From Annona cherimola (lineage: Eukaryota > Streptophyta > Magnoliopsida > Magnoliales > Annonaceae), in assembly GCA_030490835.1 (NCBI GenBank), contig CM059975.1, positions 51,141,174 to 51,205,173 of the forward strand: DNA of 64,000 nucleotides, read 5' to 3'. The notes below the pieces were generated by a model. That model saw only the letters and a program-made list of their open reading frames with translations. It did no database searches and was not told the DNA's origin. Below, one piece after another: positions 47,162 through 60,180 of this stretch (the first letter of the stretch is position 1; every line of letters starts with the position of its first letter). A program made the translations under genes and the position numbers.

Positions 47162-48699
47162 TGATAACTCATATTTTTGCGAGTTATCATGGCCCATTTC
47201 AGACTTGATTTGTGCGTTAGTTCGAGAGATTAGGCTTAGTTTGCATTCATTTAGTTTAATTTTCATCCGCTTTGCATTTTAGGAGCATTATTTAGTTTTT
47301 AGGCATTTCTAGCATTATTTAGGCATTTTTAGTTCATTTAGTTAATTTTTCCATCTTTTGCAAGAAGGACGGGACATATGAAGGCAAAGTGGGCGAGTTG
47401 AATGCAAGCTGAGGCAACCAGAGGCAGATGGATGGCGCCTAGGCGCCAACCATTGGTGTCCAGGGCGCCACTTCATCTACATGAAACCCAAGTCAGACGA
47501 TGTTGAAGCCACAAGTCAGGTATTGCCTCCAGGGAGTTGGCGCCTAGGCGCCAGCTAGGGGCGCCCAGGCACCAGGCATGATCAACTACAAGATGTAAAT
47601 GAGAAGTTCTAAGCCAGAAAAGTCCAGGGAGTTGCAGCCTAGGCGCCCAATACGCATCCGTACGCGAATACTTCAGTGCGTAAGCTGCGCAAAAGGAAAA
47701 TATATATAGTTCTTAGAGGTTCGCGTGCGAGAGGGAGGAGAAGAGAGAGCCTAAGGACGAACTAAAGTGCAAGAGACAGAGGAAAAATCAAGATCAAAGT
47801 CCGGATTGAAGAGAGGATTCAAGTCCCGTTGGTGGAAACCGCCAGAAAATAGTTTTCTCTTATTCTTTCCAATTTTCTTTCTCCGCCTTTATGGATACTT
47901 TTTACATGGATGTATTGGATGTTAAGATCATGTCTTTGAATTAAAACTCCATTAGATGGATAGTTAGGATGATTTGAATTCTAAACTATATTGTTTCTTG
48001 GTTCTTAGAATATTCGGGAATGAATAGTTGATTTTATATATGATTGTGTATGATTTACCTTGGCATGTGTAGATTTAATGCTTTTTACAAGATTAGCTAC
48101 TTTGTAAGATGATTTAATTGCTTGATTTATCCTTGGAAGAGGAAAATCTCTGCCAGATCCATATGCAAAACATAGGTTTTTACCTTTGTGTAAGGAGAGT
48201 TGTTTAATGGATAGGAATATACCGTTAAACCCTGTGTAGTCATTATACAAGTTATAAACTTATCAATTTTACTTTATTTAATGACATGGGAACATAGCAA
48301 TTAAATAGGGTGTAATTAGCTTTATATAATGTTGGAAGACATATATAAAGATATATGAACTTGGGCTAGTAAATCATATGCAATCCAATTAAAAAGAACC
48401 AAAGCAATATAGTTTAGATTCAAGGATTCCGATCTATCCATCTGCCATCCCTAATCAGTAAACTCGTTTTCAGTATCCAGGAGTCTTGTAATCTCTACTC
48501 TGACTTACCTTTGCAATTGTTAGTTTAGTTAACTCATAAATTCAGAATTTTCCACCCATCGAAAGCAATTTAATTAATTAATAATTCTGGTTAACAATTT
48601 CTCTTGGGAACGATACTCTACTCACTCTTTATTACTTGACACGACACGTATACTTGCGTAAATAGCGAGCATTTTAATTGACATATACGCAGCTCGTCA
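47162..48699 (+). mobile_element. Solo Athila-like LTR
   Basis: 1538 bp, TGATAACTCAT to CAGCTCGTCA, with perfect GGAAG duplications (47157-47161 and 48700-48704). It carries GGCGCCTAGGCGCC palindromes at 47434 and 47539 plus degenerate units near 47458, 47560 and 47632, then a TATATATAG box near 47700-47708. The antisense 81-codon ORF (48250-48005) is the same LTR-borne frame as in the other copies and is not called as a gene. Confidence 0.9.
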
Positions 48700-50277
48700 G
48701 GAAGCTAGCTAGGTGACATCCGTCTCCATCTTCTCCCATCCTAGGGAGGGCACCGCTAGCCTTGGTCTATCTTAGCGACTTGGTTACACTAAAGGGGGAT
48801 AATCGGTTCGCTTATACCTTTAAGGTGGACCTAATGATTTGCGCACATGACTTGTCATAAACATAATCTTTGACATGCTAGCATGATTTTTCCTTCATAA
48901 ACTATTAAAGCATCATTTTTCACAATTGAAAATAACATTTCAACACATATTGAACTAAAGGAAATGACCATCCTTAAACAACTTAGGAATAATTTCAACA
49001 ATCATTTGTTAAATAATTCAAAGCATTTAGAATGTCATTAACAAACATTTTATTATAATTTTGTGAAAGCAAAAATTCTTTAGAAAGCTGCTTGCTTACC
49101 TGTGTCACGTTAGTTTTCCGTGTCAACCTTTTCTTTGTCTTTGCCTATACACATAAGAATGACATCGCATTCATATAATTCTCATTCACTTGAATACACC
49201 TTGTTTTTTCGACTCATTATTCATTAACATACATAACCCACTTGGATTTTAAGTCGGGAATTATACAAAGCATGTACTTATGCATCATATCATCCATTTA
49301 TTCCATACCATATTCTATACCCATATGTAGGGTAAACATTCATGCACATCATAATTATTCATTAATCATCATATGAAGGTTCATTACCTCCAATTCATAA
49401 TTTTTCACATATTTTTCACATTTCTTACGTCCCGGCTCACTTTAGGCACATATTTGACGTCTTAGACCTCATATATTAATCTCAAAATTTGAGATTATAC
49501 TCAATCATCAAAAAAGAAACATGATCATGCATTTCATTATAATTTCATGCATTTTTGCATTTTAGCAAATCACATAATTCATTTATCATTTATTCATGCA
49601 TATCCTTCCATACATACCCATCTTACAACACATATCTTATGTGTTTCTTAAACTTTTTCAAAATAGTAACATGTCTCCTAATTTAGCATCATTAAACCCA
49701 TTAATTAGAACATAATTTAGAGTATATTTATAAAATTTTAATTCATTAATCATAGGATTCCAAAACAGCAACTTTGGGACCCCTTTTTCACACTTTCAAC
49801 GTCTCTTTTGACACTTAAATCTTAATAGAATTTTAATCCATAAATTTCAGAAATTAATCATGCTTTTATTAACCCAAATTTAGGGTATTATCACATATTT
49901 AAAGTCCATAGATTGGTTTCTTACAAAACAGCAACTTTCATATATGTTTTGGATACCCTTTGCACCCCTCTTTGGACATCCCTATTTGTGCCCTTAGAAT
50001 CAGATTTAGGGTAGTTCTTTCTAACCCATTTTCGACGTTCAAAGTACCATTAATTTAGGGTACTTTACCCTATAATTCATCCATATCTCATTTAGACTAA
50101 TTCATGCATCATACATGTCATAAAAAGCAAAAAATCAGGTCATATACATAATCTTAAGTTCCATCATTTCTAAGGTTCATAACTTATGCCCAAATCAACA
50201 TATATAATTCATAAAAGTATGAATCATCATTTAATTATGTTAACTAATAAAAACATCAACTTTAAAAGAGTAATTAA

Positions 50278-50558
50278 GGGTGTGTTTGGTAATAAGTAAA
50301 AGTCGTCAAGTTAAAACTTTTCAATCTAAAAATTTTTACTCTCCACAACTACCATATTTTTTAATCATTTCTTCACATTTTTCTATACAACTACCCTACT
50401 TTTCAATCATTTCTACACAACTACCAACACAACTAACCTATCTATTTCAACTTTATCTTATTTATTCCTCATCATTATCCCTATCATATCACATCATTTG
50501 ACAACTTCTACTCTCTACAACTTTTCATCAAAAGTTTTATCCATTCCCAAAAACACCC
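50278..50558. mobile_element. Tourist-like MITE, 281 bp, second copy
   Basis: Ends GGGTGTGTTTGG / CCAAAAACACCC-type with TAA duplications (50275-50277 and 50559-50561). It is inverse in orientation to 29780-30060 and has exactly the same length. Confidence 0.8.
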
Positions 50559-52102
50559 TAAGAAAATTTCAGCTAGGTTATGAACCCATAATCATCTCTA
50601 ACATCCAACTTAACCTCTTTAAACCCTTGAATTCATTCATACCATTTAATCCTCATTCAATACCCTAATTAAGGGCATCATAAATCATCCTTTAAGGGTT
50701 CATTATGAATCATATTCATGACCCATAATTAGAGGTAGAAAACTTGGAATTAAAAGATTCAAAAACTCAGTTTATACTTACTTGAATCTAAGCAACTTGA
50801 ATTCAAACTTTCCCAACTTGATTTTCCTCCTTTCTTCCTTCCTTTCCTTATCTTTTTCCTTCTTTTTTTTCTCCTTCTCCCCTCCTTGGACGTGCTTAGG
50901 GTTGCCTCTTAGGAGATTTTCTTCTCCTTGAGGTTTTTCCCAAAAGTGGACGTCCCATGTATGGTCCCCCTTTTATGATTTTTTTCATCTTGTGGGGCCC
51001 ACATTGCTACATCATTTGGAGGGTAATTCATTGCCCTCTTATCCTTTGATGACATGGCCCATTAGCATCCAAGTAAATTATGTATTTATCTTAAGTAAAA
51101 ATCATCACATTGATGGGCTATGTTGTTGTCCACTATGGGTGATGTCCATGAAGCTTCCCATTTGAAATTTTTTTCCAAAAAATTCAGATTTAATTCAATG
51201 CCCATTACTTACCCTAGCTACCTAGGTAATTAGATGCATATTTTTCATTTTCAAAAACTTAAAAAAATCAAGCCTTATCATGCTTGGCGCGTCACCATGG
51301 GTTGCCACCTCTCCATGCCTCTTTGAGGCTAGCCATTAGCCATTTAAACCAACATTTAATCCCTTGATATTATCTTGAATTTTTCCATTTTAGGAAATTC
51401 ACAAAATTCACTTGAAATTACCTCCTTTCGACACCTCATATGCGTCATATCTTATGCATTTAATCCCTTAGCTTTTACATATATGAAATGTTACTTTATA
51501 GACCCCTTGTCCTTTTGTGATTAATCATGTTCTCATGGTAATTATATTAATCAAATCCTTCCATAATATTCACCATATTGTTTTACCCGTTCATTTCAAA
51601 TTTCATCCCAAAACGACTTTTCTATCTCAAGTTATCGCCCTTTGAAATTAACTTTTGGATTTGGGATGAAAATAAATAATTATCACCCTAATCCCATCAC
51701 AATTTTCATAATCCAATCCATCTATAAGAATGGGCACATAATCATGTGCTTACCTTTCAAATTTTGTCTCAATCTGCCTTATAGGCGCCAATTTATGAAT
51801 TTTCTAGCATTTATCACATTAATTCCATAATTACCATTCTAATCTCCATTAATTAAGCCATGATAAATGAATTAATCATTCCTTGCGTATTAATATTTTT
51901 CCATCCTCATTAGGTCACTTTAATCATATTAACCCACATTGGCCTATGACGATTAATTTTAATCACCATTCCTTAATCATTAACCCTAATTGAATAAATC
52001 ATCAAGTCGTTAAAATCATTCATAAATCATTTAAATAATACATGAGTCATATTTACATGTCAAATGCACATGTATGAGCCCTACTTGGGTCTAGGTATCA
52101 CA

Positions 52103-53664
52103 TGTATAAAATCAATGTTTAAAAGATAGCAGGTCAAGTCACAGCCTCAAGTTGACTCAGGCATCGACATAGGTCAAGTCGACTCCAGGATTGACTTCAA
52201 ACGTCAAAAAATCGACATAGCTAAAATTGGGACTTGGAGACAGATGAAGTTGCAACCAAAGTCGACTCCGCATGTGACTTAGAGTTGCAATCCTAAGTCG
52301 ACTCCACCTGCGACTTGGGTGAACTTCGGCTACAGACTTCAAAAATGTCAGAGTTAAGTCGCACTTCAAGTGGACTCCATCACGCGACTTACGTGAAGTT
52401 GCATCTCAAGTCGACCCAAGTATGCGACTTGGGTGAAGTCGGACTCGAAGTCGACCCAAGTATGAGACTTGGGTGAAGTCGGACTCGAATTCGACCCAGG
52501 CCTGTGACTTAAGTACAAAGAAACCTTATATTGTTTCGGAGACACTTTATTAGAGCATGAAGATCAAAACTAAGAAGAAATAACAATCATGAATCAAGGC
52601 CACTAAAAGGATCTTTTCAAGAGACAAATGTATTGCCCAACTTAGGTATCATAATACACATCAAGGATAACAAATAAAGATCCAAGAACTTGAAAAGAGA
52701 AGAAAAGAAGATCATACACAACATGTAGATCACAAGCAAAGCATTGAAGTTCCAACAATGTATATGACTGATTAAGTCGCATCCGAAGTCGACTCCACCT
52801 GTGACTTGGGTCAAGTTCGAGACCAAGTCGACCCAAGCATGGAACTTGAGTTGGAAGCTAAAGGATGAATCACATTCGAAGTCAACTCTAGTCTGCGACT
52901 TGAACGAAATCGCATCTGAAGTCGACTCCAAATGCGACTTGGCTCCCAACGGTTGGAAAAATTTGAACATTGATGCATTAAATGCACTCCACCTACCACC
53001 AAACGTTCGAATTTACTTCTCATTATTTAAGGAGCATCAAATAAACGTAAATGGAGTTAGAAAAATATTGAATGAGCTCACCTTCCACTCTCTCTAGTAA
53101 TTAAGTGATCTACAAGAAGTTTCAAGAAGAACTTTGCATTTAAACTGTGGAAAGCTCTACTGCTTCATCCACAACTACTTTTACAAGTTCTTCTACGCGC
53201 TCAAATCTGCATACACAATCTGTAACGTGTAGATCTTTTGTTATTTATTGATTACTTATTTTTCCCACTTGGTTTGGTATTGGAGACTGAAACTAAGTGA
53301 AGACATAGTAGCGTGTGATTGGAGTGGAACTCGTCACCTACTTGTGTTGAGATTGTACAAGCCCCCTAGAGCTAGAATCTAGAAGAAGAGCGGGTGTTCT
53401 GAGTTGTATTAATAATACAATAGTGAAACCCAAGCCACAAGGGGTGTGTGCTTGGAAGAGTGGAGTAGGGAAGGTTGTCCGAACCACTATATATCTCTGT
53501 CTCTTTACGTGGTTTGATTGCTTATGTTTTATATTCCTATTGCTTGTGTTTCATCGAAGGGATTAACTTTACAAGGGGGAAAGTTTTTTTAATTAAGCAA
53601 AGAATTTTTAATTACCCAATTCACCCCTTTCCTCGTGGGTACCGCCATAAACTTTGGACCAATA
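52103..53664 (+). mobile_element. Main part of the 5' LTR of copia B
   Basis: Carries AAGTCG palindrome arrays (52130-52510 and 52770-52945), the 'gatgcattaaatgcac' palindrome block (about 52970-52987), a weak TATA-like TTATTTAAGG (about 53023), and ends at ACCAATA before the PBS. Confidence 0.8.
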
Positions 53665-53712
53665 AGTGGTATCGGAGCAGGTCTTTGAGTTTATATCAAA
53701 GAGATCTTATAA

Positions 53713-56700
53713 ATGGCATCTCAATCAACTTCCACTCCTGCATTTGCTAAGGGTCAATCATTCACAAGGCCACCACTATTTGATGGAAGTAACTTCGGTT
53801 ATTGGAAGTTGAGAATGAAACAACTTATTATGGCTACAGATATAGATTCTTGGATTTCCATCCAAGACAGGGTTATTCTACCAATTGGTGAAAGAGCCTC
53901 CCCCATGGTCTGAAGAGGAGGTTAGAACCATAAAAAGCAACGCTAAAGCCATGAACTCCCTCTTCTACGCTCTTACAGTCGCTAAATATGATAGGGTATC
54001 CTAATGTCAAACAGTCAAAGAAATACAGGATACACTAACATCAATTTATGAGGGAACTTCTCAAGTCCAAGAGACGAGAAGAAATATTTTGATTGGAGAG
54101 TTAAAAATTTTCAAAATGCTAGAGGCTAAAAATATTCTGAAATATTTGCTAGATTTTCTAAGATTACTAATGCACTAAAGGGTCTTGAAAAAGCAATTTC
54201 TGAATCTGAATAGGTTATGAAGATTTTAAGGGCTCTACTTGAGTCGTGGACTCCAAAGATCACAGCTATTGAAGAGGCAAAGGACCTGAATACTCTAATA
54301 CTGGAGGATCACGACTATTGTAGTGAAAGGACTGTTGCATTTGGAAACAATGAGAAATATATAATAAAAGGTAAAGAAAATATTTGTGGTATTTCAAATG
54401 CATGTATTGAGGATGTACTATTTGTTGAAGGACTCAAACATAATTTAATGAGAATTAGTCAACTATGTGACAAAGACTATAAAGTTGTATTTGAATCTTC
54501 TATATGTAATGTTTTCGATGAAGATTACATAGTTTTAGTGGCAAAAGACATGAAAATGTATATCTGGTTATCCTTGATGAACTTGATGGAAAATGTCTTA
54601 TAGCCATTGAAAATGATCCATGGATATGACATAAAAGACTTGGACACATAAATATGTCAAATATTAAGACTTTGTGGAAAAAGAGTCTAATAGAAGGATT
54701 ACCAAAGCTCAAATATGACAAAGATAAAATCTGCAAAGCATGTCAACTATCCAAGCGGCCTAAAATGTCATTTTCCTTCAAAAAAAAATTTCAACGACTA
54801 GGTCACTTGAACTATTACATATGGATCTATATGGGCCATTTTACATTTTAACTCTTGGAGGAAAAAAATATATATTTGTCATAGTCGATGATTTTTCAAG
54901 ATTTACATGGATAATACTTTTAGCTAGCAAAGATGAAGCCTTCTCGATGCTTGTTACTTTTTCAAATTTGGTGCAAAATGCAAAATAAAATACAATCATA
55001 TCCATTAAAAGTGATCATGGTGGTGAATTTGAAAACAAACTATTTATAGAATTCTGCAATGAGAAAGGAATTTACTACACATTCTCTACACCAAAGACTC
55101 CCAACAAAACGAAGTAGTTAAAAGGAAAAATAGAATAATACAGGAGATGGCAAGAACTATGCTAAATGAAACTAATCTATCAAAAAGATTTTAGGGTGAA
55201 GCTGTAAGTACAACATGTCATGTACTAAATAGAGTTACCCTAAGAGCAATCTTAAAAAAGACCCCATATGAACTATGGAAAGGTAGAAAACTAAATATTT
55301 CATACTTCCATGCTTTTGGATGTACTTGCTGTGTGCTGAGTAAAGGAAAAACAAACTTAGAAAAATTAGATGTCAAAAGTGATGAAGTAATATTTCTTGG
55401 ATATTCATCAAATAGCAAAGCATATAGAGTTTTTAACAAAAAAATCAAGTAGTAGAAGAATTAATACATGTTGTATTTGATGAATTTAATCCTAATCCCA
55501 AAAAAGGAGGATGTGCTAAGTGATGGAGATGAAATATCAAAGAATCTTGAAAGGCAATAGTTGGAACAATAAGGAGAAGTGTAAACAAAGCAAGAACAAT
55601 CTACGGATAAAAAGGTAAGTGAAGGTAATAATTCTTACAAACCTCCAACAGACTTAAAGTTAAAAAATGACCATTCAATTGAACAAGTTATTGGCAATGT
55701 ATATGAAGGAGTAAGAACAAGAAGATTTAGACACATTATTTGTGGAGATTTTACTTTTGTGTCTAAAGTAAAACCAAATTCAATTAACTAAGCTTTTAAT
55801 GATGAAAATTGGATCTTGTCAATGCAAGAAGAGCTAAATCAATTTGAAAGAAATCAAGTATGACATCTAGTTCCTAGACCCAAGGATTGCACTATCATTG
55901 TTACCAACTGGGTTTTTAGGAATAAATTAGATGAAAGTGAACTTGTGGTGATAAACAAGGCTAGACTTGTAGCTAAAGGATATTCCCAAGAAGAAGGGAT
56001 TGATTTTGAGGAATCATATGCTCGTGTGGCTAGATTAGAGGCCATACATATCCTACTAGCTTTTGCTTCTCACGTGGACTTTAAATTATTTCAACTGGAT
56101 GTGAAAAGTGTATTTTTGAATGAATATCTAAATGAGGAAGTATATGTTGAACAACCTCCTTGTTTTGAAGAGAAAGATCAATCTAAATTTATTTTTAAAT
56201 TAACCAAAGCATTGTATGGACTTAAATAAGCTCTAAGAGCTTGGTATGAGACGTTAAGTAAATTTTTGATTGATCATGATTTTTAAGAGAGGAAAAGTTG
56301 ATCACATTGTGTATCAAATATAAGGGAAAAATATATTAATTGTTGAAATTTATGTGGATGATGTTATATTTGGTGCTACTAATGAATCTCTGTATCAAGA
56401 ATTTTCTGAAATTATGCAAAGTGAATTCAAAATGAGCATAATGGGCGAGCTAAACTTCTTTCTTGGACTGCAAATTAAGCAATTAGCCGAAGGAATGTTC
56501 ATAAATCAGTCCAAATACGTCAAAAAAATGCTCAAGAAGTTTGGAATGCAAAACAGCAAAGGGGCAAACACACCCATGAATTCAACCATCAAAATTGACA
56601 AAGATAAAAAATGTAAATCTGTTGAACAAAAGTTGTATAGAAGCATGATAGGATCTTTATTGTATTTGACTACATCTAGACCGGATATTCTATTTAGTGT

Positions 56701-57290
56701 TTGTATATGTTCAAGATTTCAATCATGTTCTAAAGAATTACATCTAATAGTTGTAAAAAGAATTTTCAGATATTTAATCAATATTACTAATTTAGGTCTG
56801 TGGTACCTAAAGGGTTCAACATTTGATCTAATCGGCTACTCGGATGCGGATTTTGCTGGTTACAAAGTAGATAGAAAAAGTATTAGTGGAACATGTTAGT
56901 TTTTTAGAAACATGATGGTCTCGTGGTTTTCAAGAAAATAAACTAGTGTTACTCTATCCACTGCGGAAGCCGAATATATTACTGCCGGGAGCTGTTGTGT
57001 CCAACTACTTTTGATGAAACAACCATTTAGAGATTATAACATTGAATATAAAGATATACCAATTAGATGTAATAGTACAAGTGCAATATGTTTAACCAAA
57101 AATCGTGTACTGCATTCTAGAACTAAACATATAGATATGAGAATCATTTCATTAGGGAATATATTGAAAACCATGATATTTGCTTAGAATATGTTAAAAC
57201 TGAGGATCAAATTGCAGATATTTTCACCAAACCCTTAACAAAAGAATCATTTTATAAAATTAGGAATGATATGGGTATGATTAATATTGA
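53713..57290 (+). pseudogene. Copia gag-pol relic of element B
   Basis: Starts at the same gag N-terminus as element A (MASQSTSTPAFAKGQSFTRP) and breaks after 66 codons. A deletion at about 54314 joins mid-gag (AKDLNTLILEDH) to pre-integrase sequence (TVAFGNNEK), removing the zinc knuckles, coiled coil and protease. Integrase is frameshifted (about 54860-55440). Reverse transcriptase pieces remain: [19 protein letters not shown] (55945-56229), the catalytic YVDDVIFGAT (about 56350), and LNFFLGLQIKQ. The RNase H region (STAEAEYITAGSC near 56960) is followed by the usual copia tail (HIDMR, then FTKPL-like). At least ten stops or shifts are present. Confidence 0.85.
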
Positions 57291-57339
57291 TTAAAATTTG
57301 CAATTAAATAGGGGGAGTAAGAATAGAAAGTGTATTGAA

Positions 57340-57420
57340 CCTAAGTCGGTGGAGCCAAGTCGACTCGACTCATCCTAAGTTGACTTCGATTAGGGTTCGA
57401 AGTTGACTTCGGGGTGTCGT
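57340..57420. repeat. AAGTCGAC motif cluster between pol and extra ORF
   Basis: Several AAGTCGAC / AAGTTGACTTCG words of the LTR array type occur outside the LTR, about 180-250 bp before the extra ORF and just after a purine-rich run (ATAGGGGGAGTAAG, 57308). Confidence 0.7.
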
Positions 57421-57595
57421 TTCGGCTGCCCCGCGCCTCCAAGAGGTGAGGGCACCCCATTCCGTCTTCTTTTCTCTCTTCTTCTTTCTTCTTTCTCCCT
57501 CATTTCCTCTCAAGAATCCTCTCGGGTGTCCCTCATCTCTTATCCTAAATCTCCAATTTCCATTTGCAATATCAAGATCCCATTACCTTAAAACC

Positions 57596-58930
57596 ATGAC
57601 ACCCAAGGACGCATCCAAACCCAACAAGCTACCCGTTTCACGGACATCCCAATCACAAATCGGCAAGGATGTGCCACATAGGCAACGGACCCCATCCAAA
57701 AGAGTCTAGGAGGAGGCTACGACATTTATAGGGCGACGAGTTCGATTCCAGATAAGTAACCTCTCCACTTCAGCTCCTAGAGAAGAGTATAATGAAGAGT
57801 CGAGTAGTAGCTCTGAGATGGGTGTAAAGAGGAAAGGGACCCCTACTCAACGGGGCCAAGTCCTAAAAATGCTCACAGATTATTTCAGGACCGAACGTCA
57901 ACACATCCGGTTCTATAGGCATTTTTATGAGAGAAAGATTTTTCGTGCTTAAAATCATTGATTTCAAGTTCCTACGTGAGTTTGAATTTGGAATAGAAGA
58001 GTTATTGGATTTTCAAGGGTGGACCAGGTTGCTCAAAGAGGATGATAAGATATATCCCGATCTAACTCGACTGTTTTATTACTTATGGGATCAAGAATAT
58101 CTCAACACATATGTCAAAGAAGTTGAGATAAATCTAGGGCACGGACATGGAATCAAGAAGGGGTATGCCATTGATTGACTCGCTAATATTCTGGGCATGC
58201 CAGGATACAATGAACCCATTCTAGAGGTTCTATCCCTCACATAGATGTATAATCAGCTCACCAATAGCAACAAGTATCATCTCGGGATCAAGTTCCTGCA
58301 TTACATGGATCTGTCCCTGAGGCTGTGGGTTCTCAGGTTGCTAATTGCCCATTGCATTTACCCCAAGGGAGGTGGCCAGAATCAACTAAATCCACAGGAA
58401 GTTGAAATCTTGTGGAAAGTCGCAAACAGGGTCAAAGTAAATCTTCCTAGACTATTTTTGGAGGCTCTTGAGCTCAGAAAGGAAAATCCACGAGGAGTTC
58501 TACCATATGGAACGTGGATTACCAAAATCATGGTCGATTATTATGTTGATCTGGATGACGAGCCGTTTAAGTACTGAAACCAACAAACGCCATCAACCGG
58601 GCCCTTCTGACCCGTGTGAAGATTGATTTGGAGGCATTTCGGGCTAATAGGCTACGAGAATGGATAGGAAATGAATTTCAAGATCCTCCAGCACAGCTAG
58701 AAGCCGAGGTGCTCATGTTGAGGGGGAGGAATTGCCCCGACATGAGCCTATTCCATCTCCACCTCCGGCACCCGCAGCTCCCGCATCATCGCACTCCCAT
58801 GAATCATGTTCTCCACATGGATCGCCGGCTACAGACCAATTCACCCTCCCCTCAAACTAACCATCTACATCCAAGGCTATTCTGGACTACCTACAACAAA
58901 TGGAAAGTTAGATTTCACAGGAATTGAGAA
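57596..58930 (+). pseudogene. Extra ORF downstream of pol, PF20167-like (env position)
   Basis: Starts at the ATG at 57596 (MTPKDASKPNKLP) and has a serine-rich basic N-terminus, an in-frame TAG near 57709, a frameshift near 57940, and further stops at 58176 and 58243. The body includes ERQHIRFYRHFYERK, FDFQGW-like LLDFQGWTRLL, LANILGMPGYNEP, and HCIYPKGGGQNQLNPQEVEI, then a proline/histidine-rich tail. The layout (FYERK, then DFQGW, then LANILGMP) resembles the plant transposon-protein domain (PF20167). A third ORF after pol is known in Sireviruses as the env-like gene. The assignment is from memory, and no membrane segment is evident. Confidence 0.55.
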
Positions 58931-59080
58931 ATATCAACATTGCCCTAATGGAAATACACGGTCGACAGGACAAATTAGATTAAGAGTTGACGGCTATCAA
59001 GTATCACCTAGCCTCGGGCAGTCGCCGTGGCCAGCCTAGTCCTAGCCTTCCAGATTTTGATCCATATTGGGGTGAGTCCT

Positions 59081-59960
59081 GTTGGAAACAAGTGTTGAAA
59101 TCAAAGGCAAAATAACCAAAGTATATATTTTGATGATTAACAATTCAATTTGAGTAAGTTTTGCTACTAATATGTTTTGTACAATGTTTAAGGATATAAA
59201 AATGAAAAATATGAAGCATGACAGGTCAAGTCAATTCTCAAGTCGAATCAGGCATCGACTTAGGTCAATTCGATCCCCAAGTCGACTCCAGCATCGACTT
59301 CAAATGCATTTTTATGTCCAGTGCTGAAATTGAGGAGTAAGAGCTGCCGAAGTCGCAAACGAAGTCGACTTTGCATGCGACTTGGGTGAAGTCGCAGACC
59401 AAGTCGACTCCAGCATTGACTTCAACTGACCAGCACTGAATTTGAAGAGTGAAGTTGCAGACCAAGTCGACCTGACTTAGGACTTGAGTGAAGTTGGAAA
59501 CCAAGTCGACCTAGACTTTCAACTTGGATCAAATGAAGACAAATCAAGACCAAAACAAGCAGATGTTCATGAACTCATCAATATAGATCAAGAAATTTTC
59601 ATTTGGACATTTCCATGAACTCCAAGATTCAAGTATACAAGACCTCAAGACAAGGAGCTAAAATTTTTCAAACTTGAATAATCATACAGAGTTTCAAATA
59701 ATATAAAACAGTGGAAGAACAATTAATATGAAGAAATTCAAGCAAGCAAAGTCATTTCAAAGAAATTCAAGTTCACTTAGCAAGTAAAGGAAATGAAGTC
59801 GCATCGAAGTCGACTCCAGCAGTCCAAGTCGACCTGAAGTAGGAACTTGGAAATTGTTGAAAACCGAAGTTGCAATCGAAGTCGACTCCACATGCGACTT
59901 GGGTCAAGTTCAAGACCAAGTCAACCTGAGGAGGAACTTGAGGAGCTTGCTGATGAGGTA
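59081..59960 (+). mobile_element. 3' LTR of copia B, truncated
   Basis: Starts TGTTGGAAAC at 59081 and carries AAGTCG array units (59225-59520 and 59795-59945). It stops before the GCATTAAATGC block and TATA region. The break at about 59960 coincides with the start of the gene-fragment cluster. Confidence 0.75.
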
Positions 59961-60036
59961 AATTTTTAACTATGGGACTACTACGAGTATATGATTTCTC
60001 ATCTAAAAAAAAAAAAAAACTGGAGAGTTGTAAGAT

Positions 60037-60180
60037 ATGGCCGCGTCTACACCATCGTCGTCATCAACTGCACATTCACAGCTCCGGTCGGTGCTGACGG
60101 CTCCGGCAAGCGGTTGCTGCTTCACGCGTCCACAGCCTTGTCAGGCCCATAGCAGCGGAATGAGACGATTGTCTCCTTGA
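60037..60180 (+). other. 47-codon coding-like fragment, unassigned
   Basis: An ATG followed by a serine-rich, GC-rich frame (MAASTPSSSSTAHSQLR) resembling the start of a plant gene; it overlaps the end of the minus-strand TSSC4-like piece. The parent is not recognised, and it may be only a shadow. Confidence 0.3.

Larger units (their letters stand above)
46542..52102 (+). mobile_element. Solo long LTR (about 3.7 kb), nested in copia B
   Basis: Starts TATGGCACTCCAACCCGAG (terminal TG mutated to TA) and ends AGGTATCACA, with perfect TGTAT duplications at 46537-46541 and 52103-52107. It contains a solo Athila-like LTR (47162-48699) and a Tourist-like MITE (50278-50558). No internal parent sequence and no real ORF are present. 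Confidence 0.85.
46434..59960 (+). mobile_element. Old Sirevirus-like copia element B with nested LTRs
   Basis: The 5' LTR starts at 46434 (TGTTGGAATT), is split by the solo long LTR 46542-52102 and ends at 53664 (about 1.67 kb once joined). The PBS TGGTATCGGAGC is at 53667, gag-pol relic 53713-57290, an extra ORF in env position 57596-58930, and the 3' LTR 59081 to about 59960, where it stops mid-array at the border of the gene-fragment cluster. The left flank is TTTTC; the right duplication is lost with the LTR end. Numerous stops and deletions, and diverged LTRs, show it is older than element A. Confidence 0.85.

Noticed and set aside
60005..60019. A 15-A run as the poly(A) tail of a retroposed transcript.
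   Set aside because: It precedes plus-strand coding-like sequence, has no adjoining 3' UTR or duplication, and the fragments run in both orientations.
59961..60040. Possible terminal inverted repeat or Helitron start at the left border of the gene-fragment cluster.
   Set aside because: There is no match to the right border (62940-63010), no duplication, and no CTRR end with hairpin.
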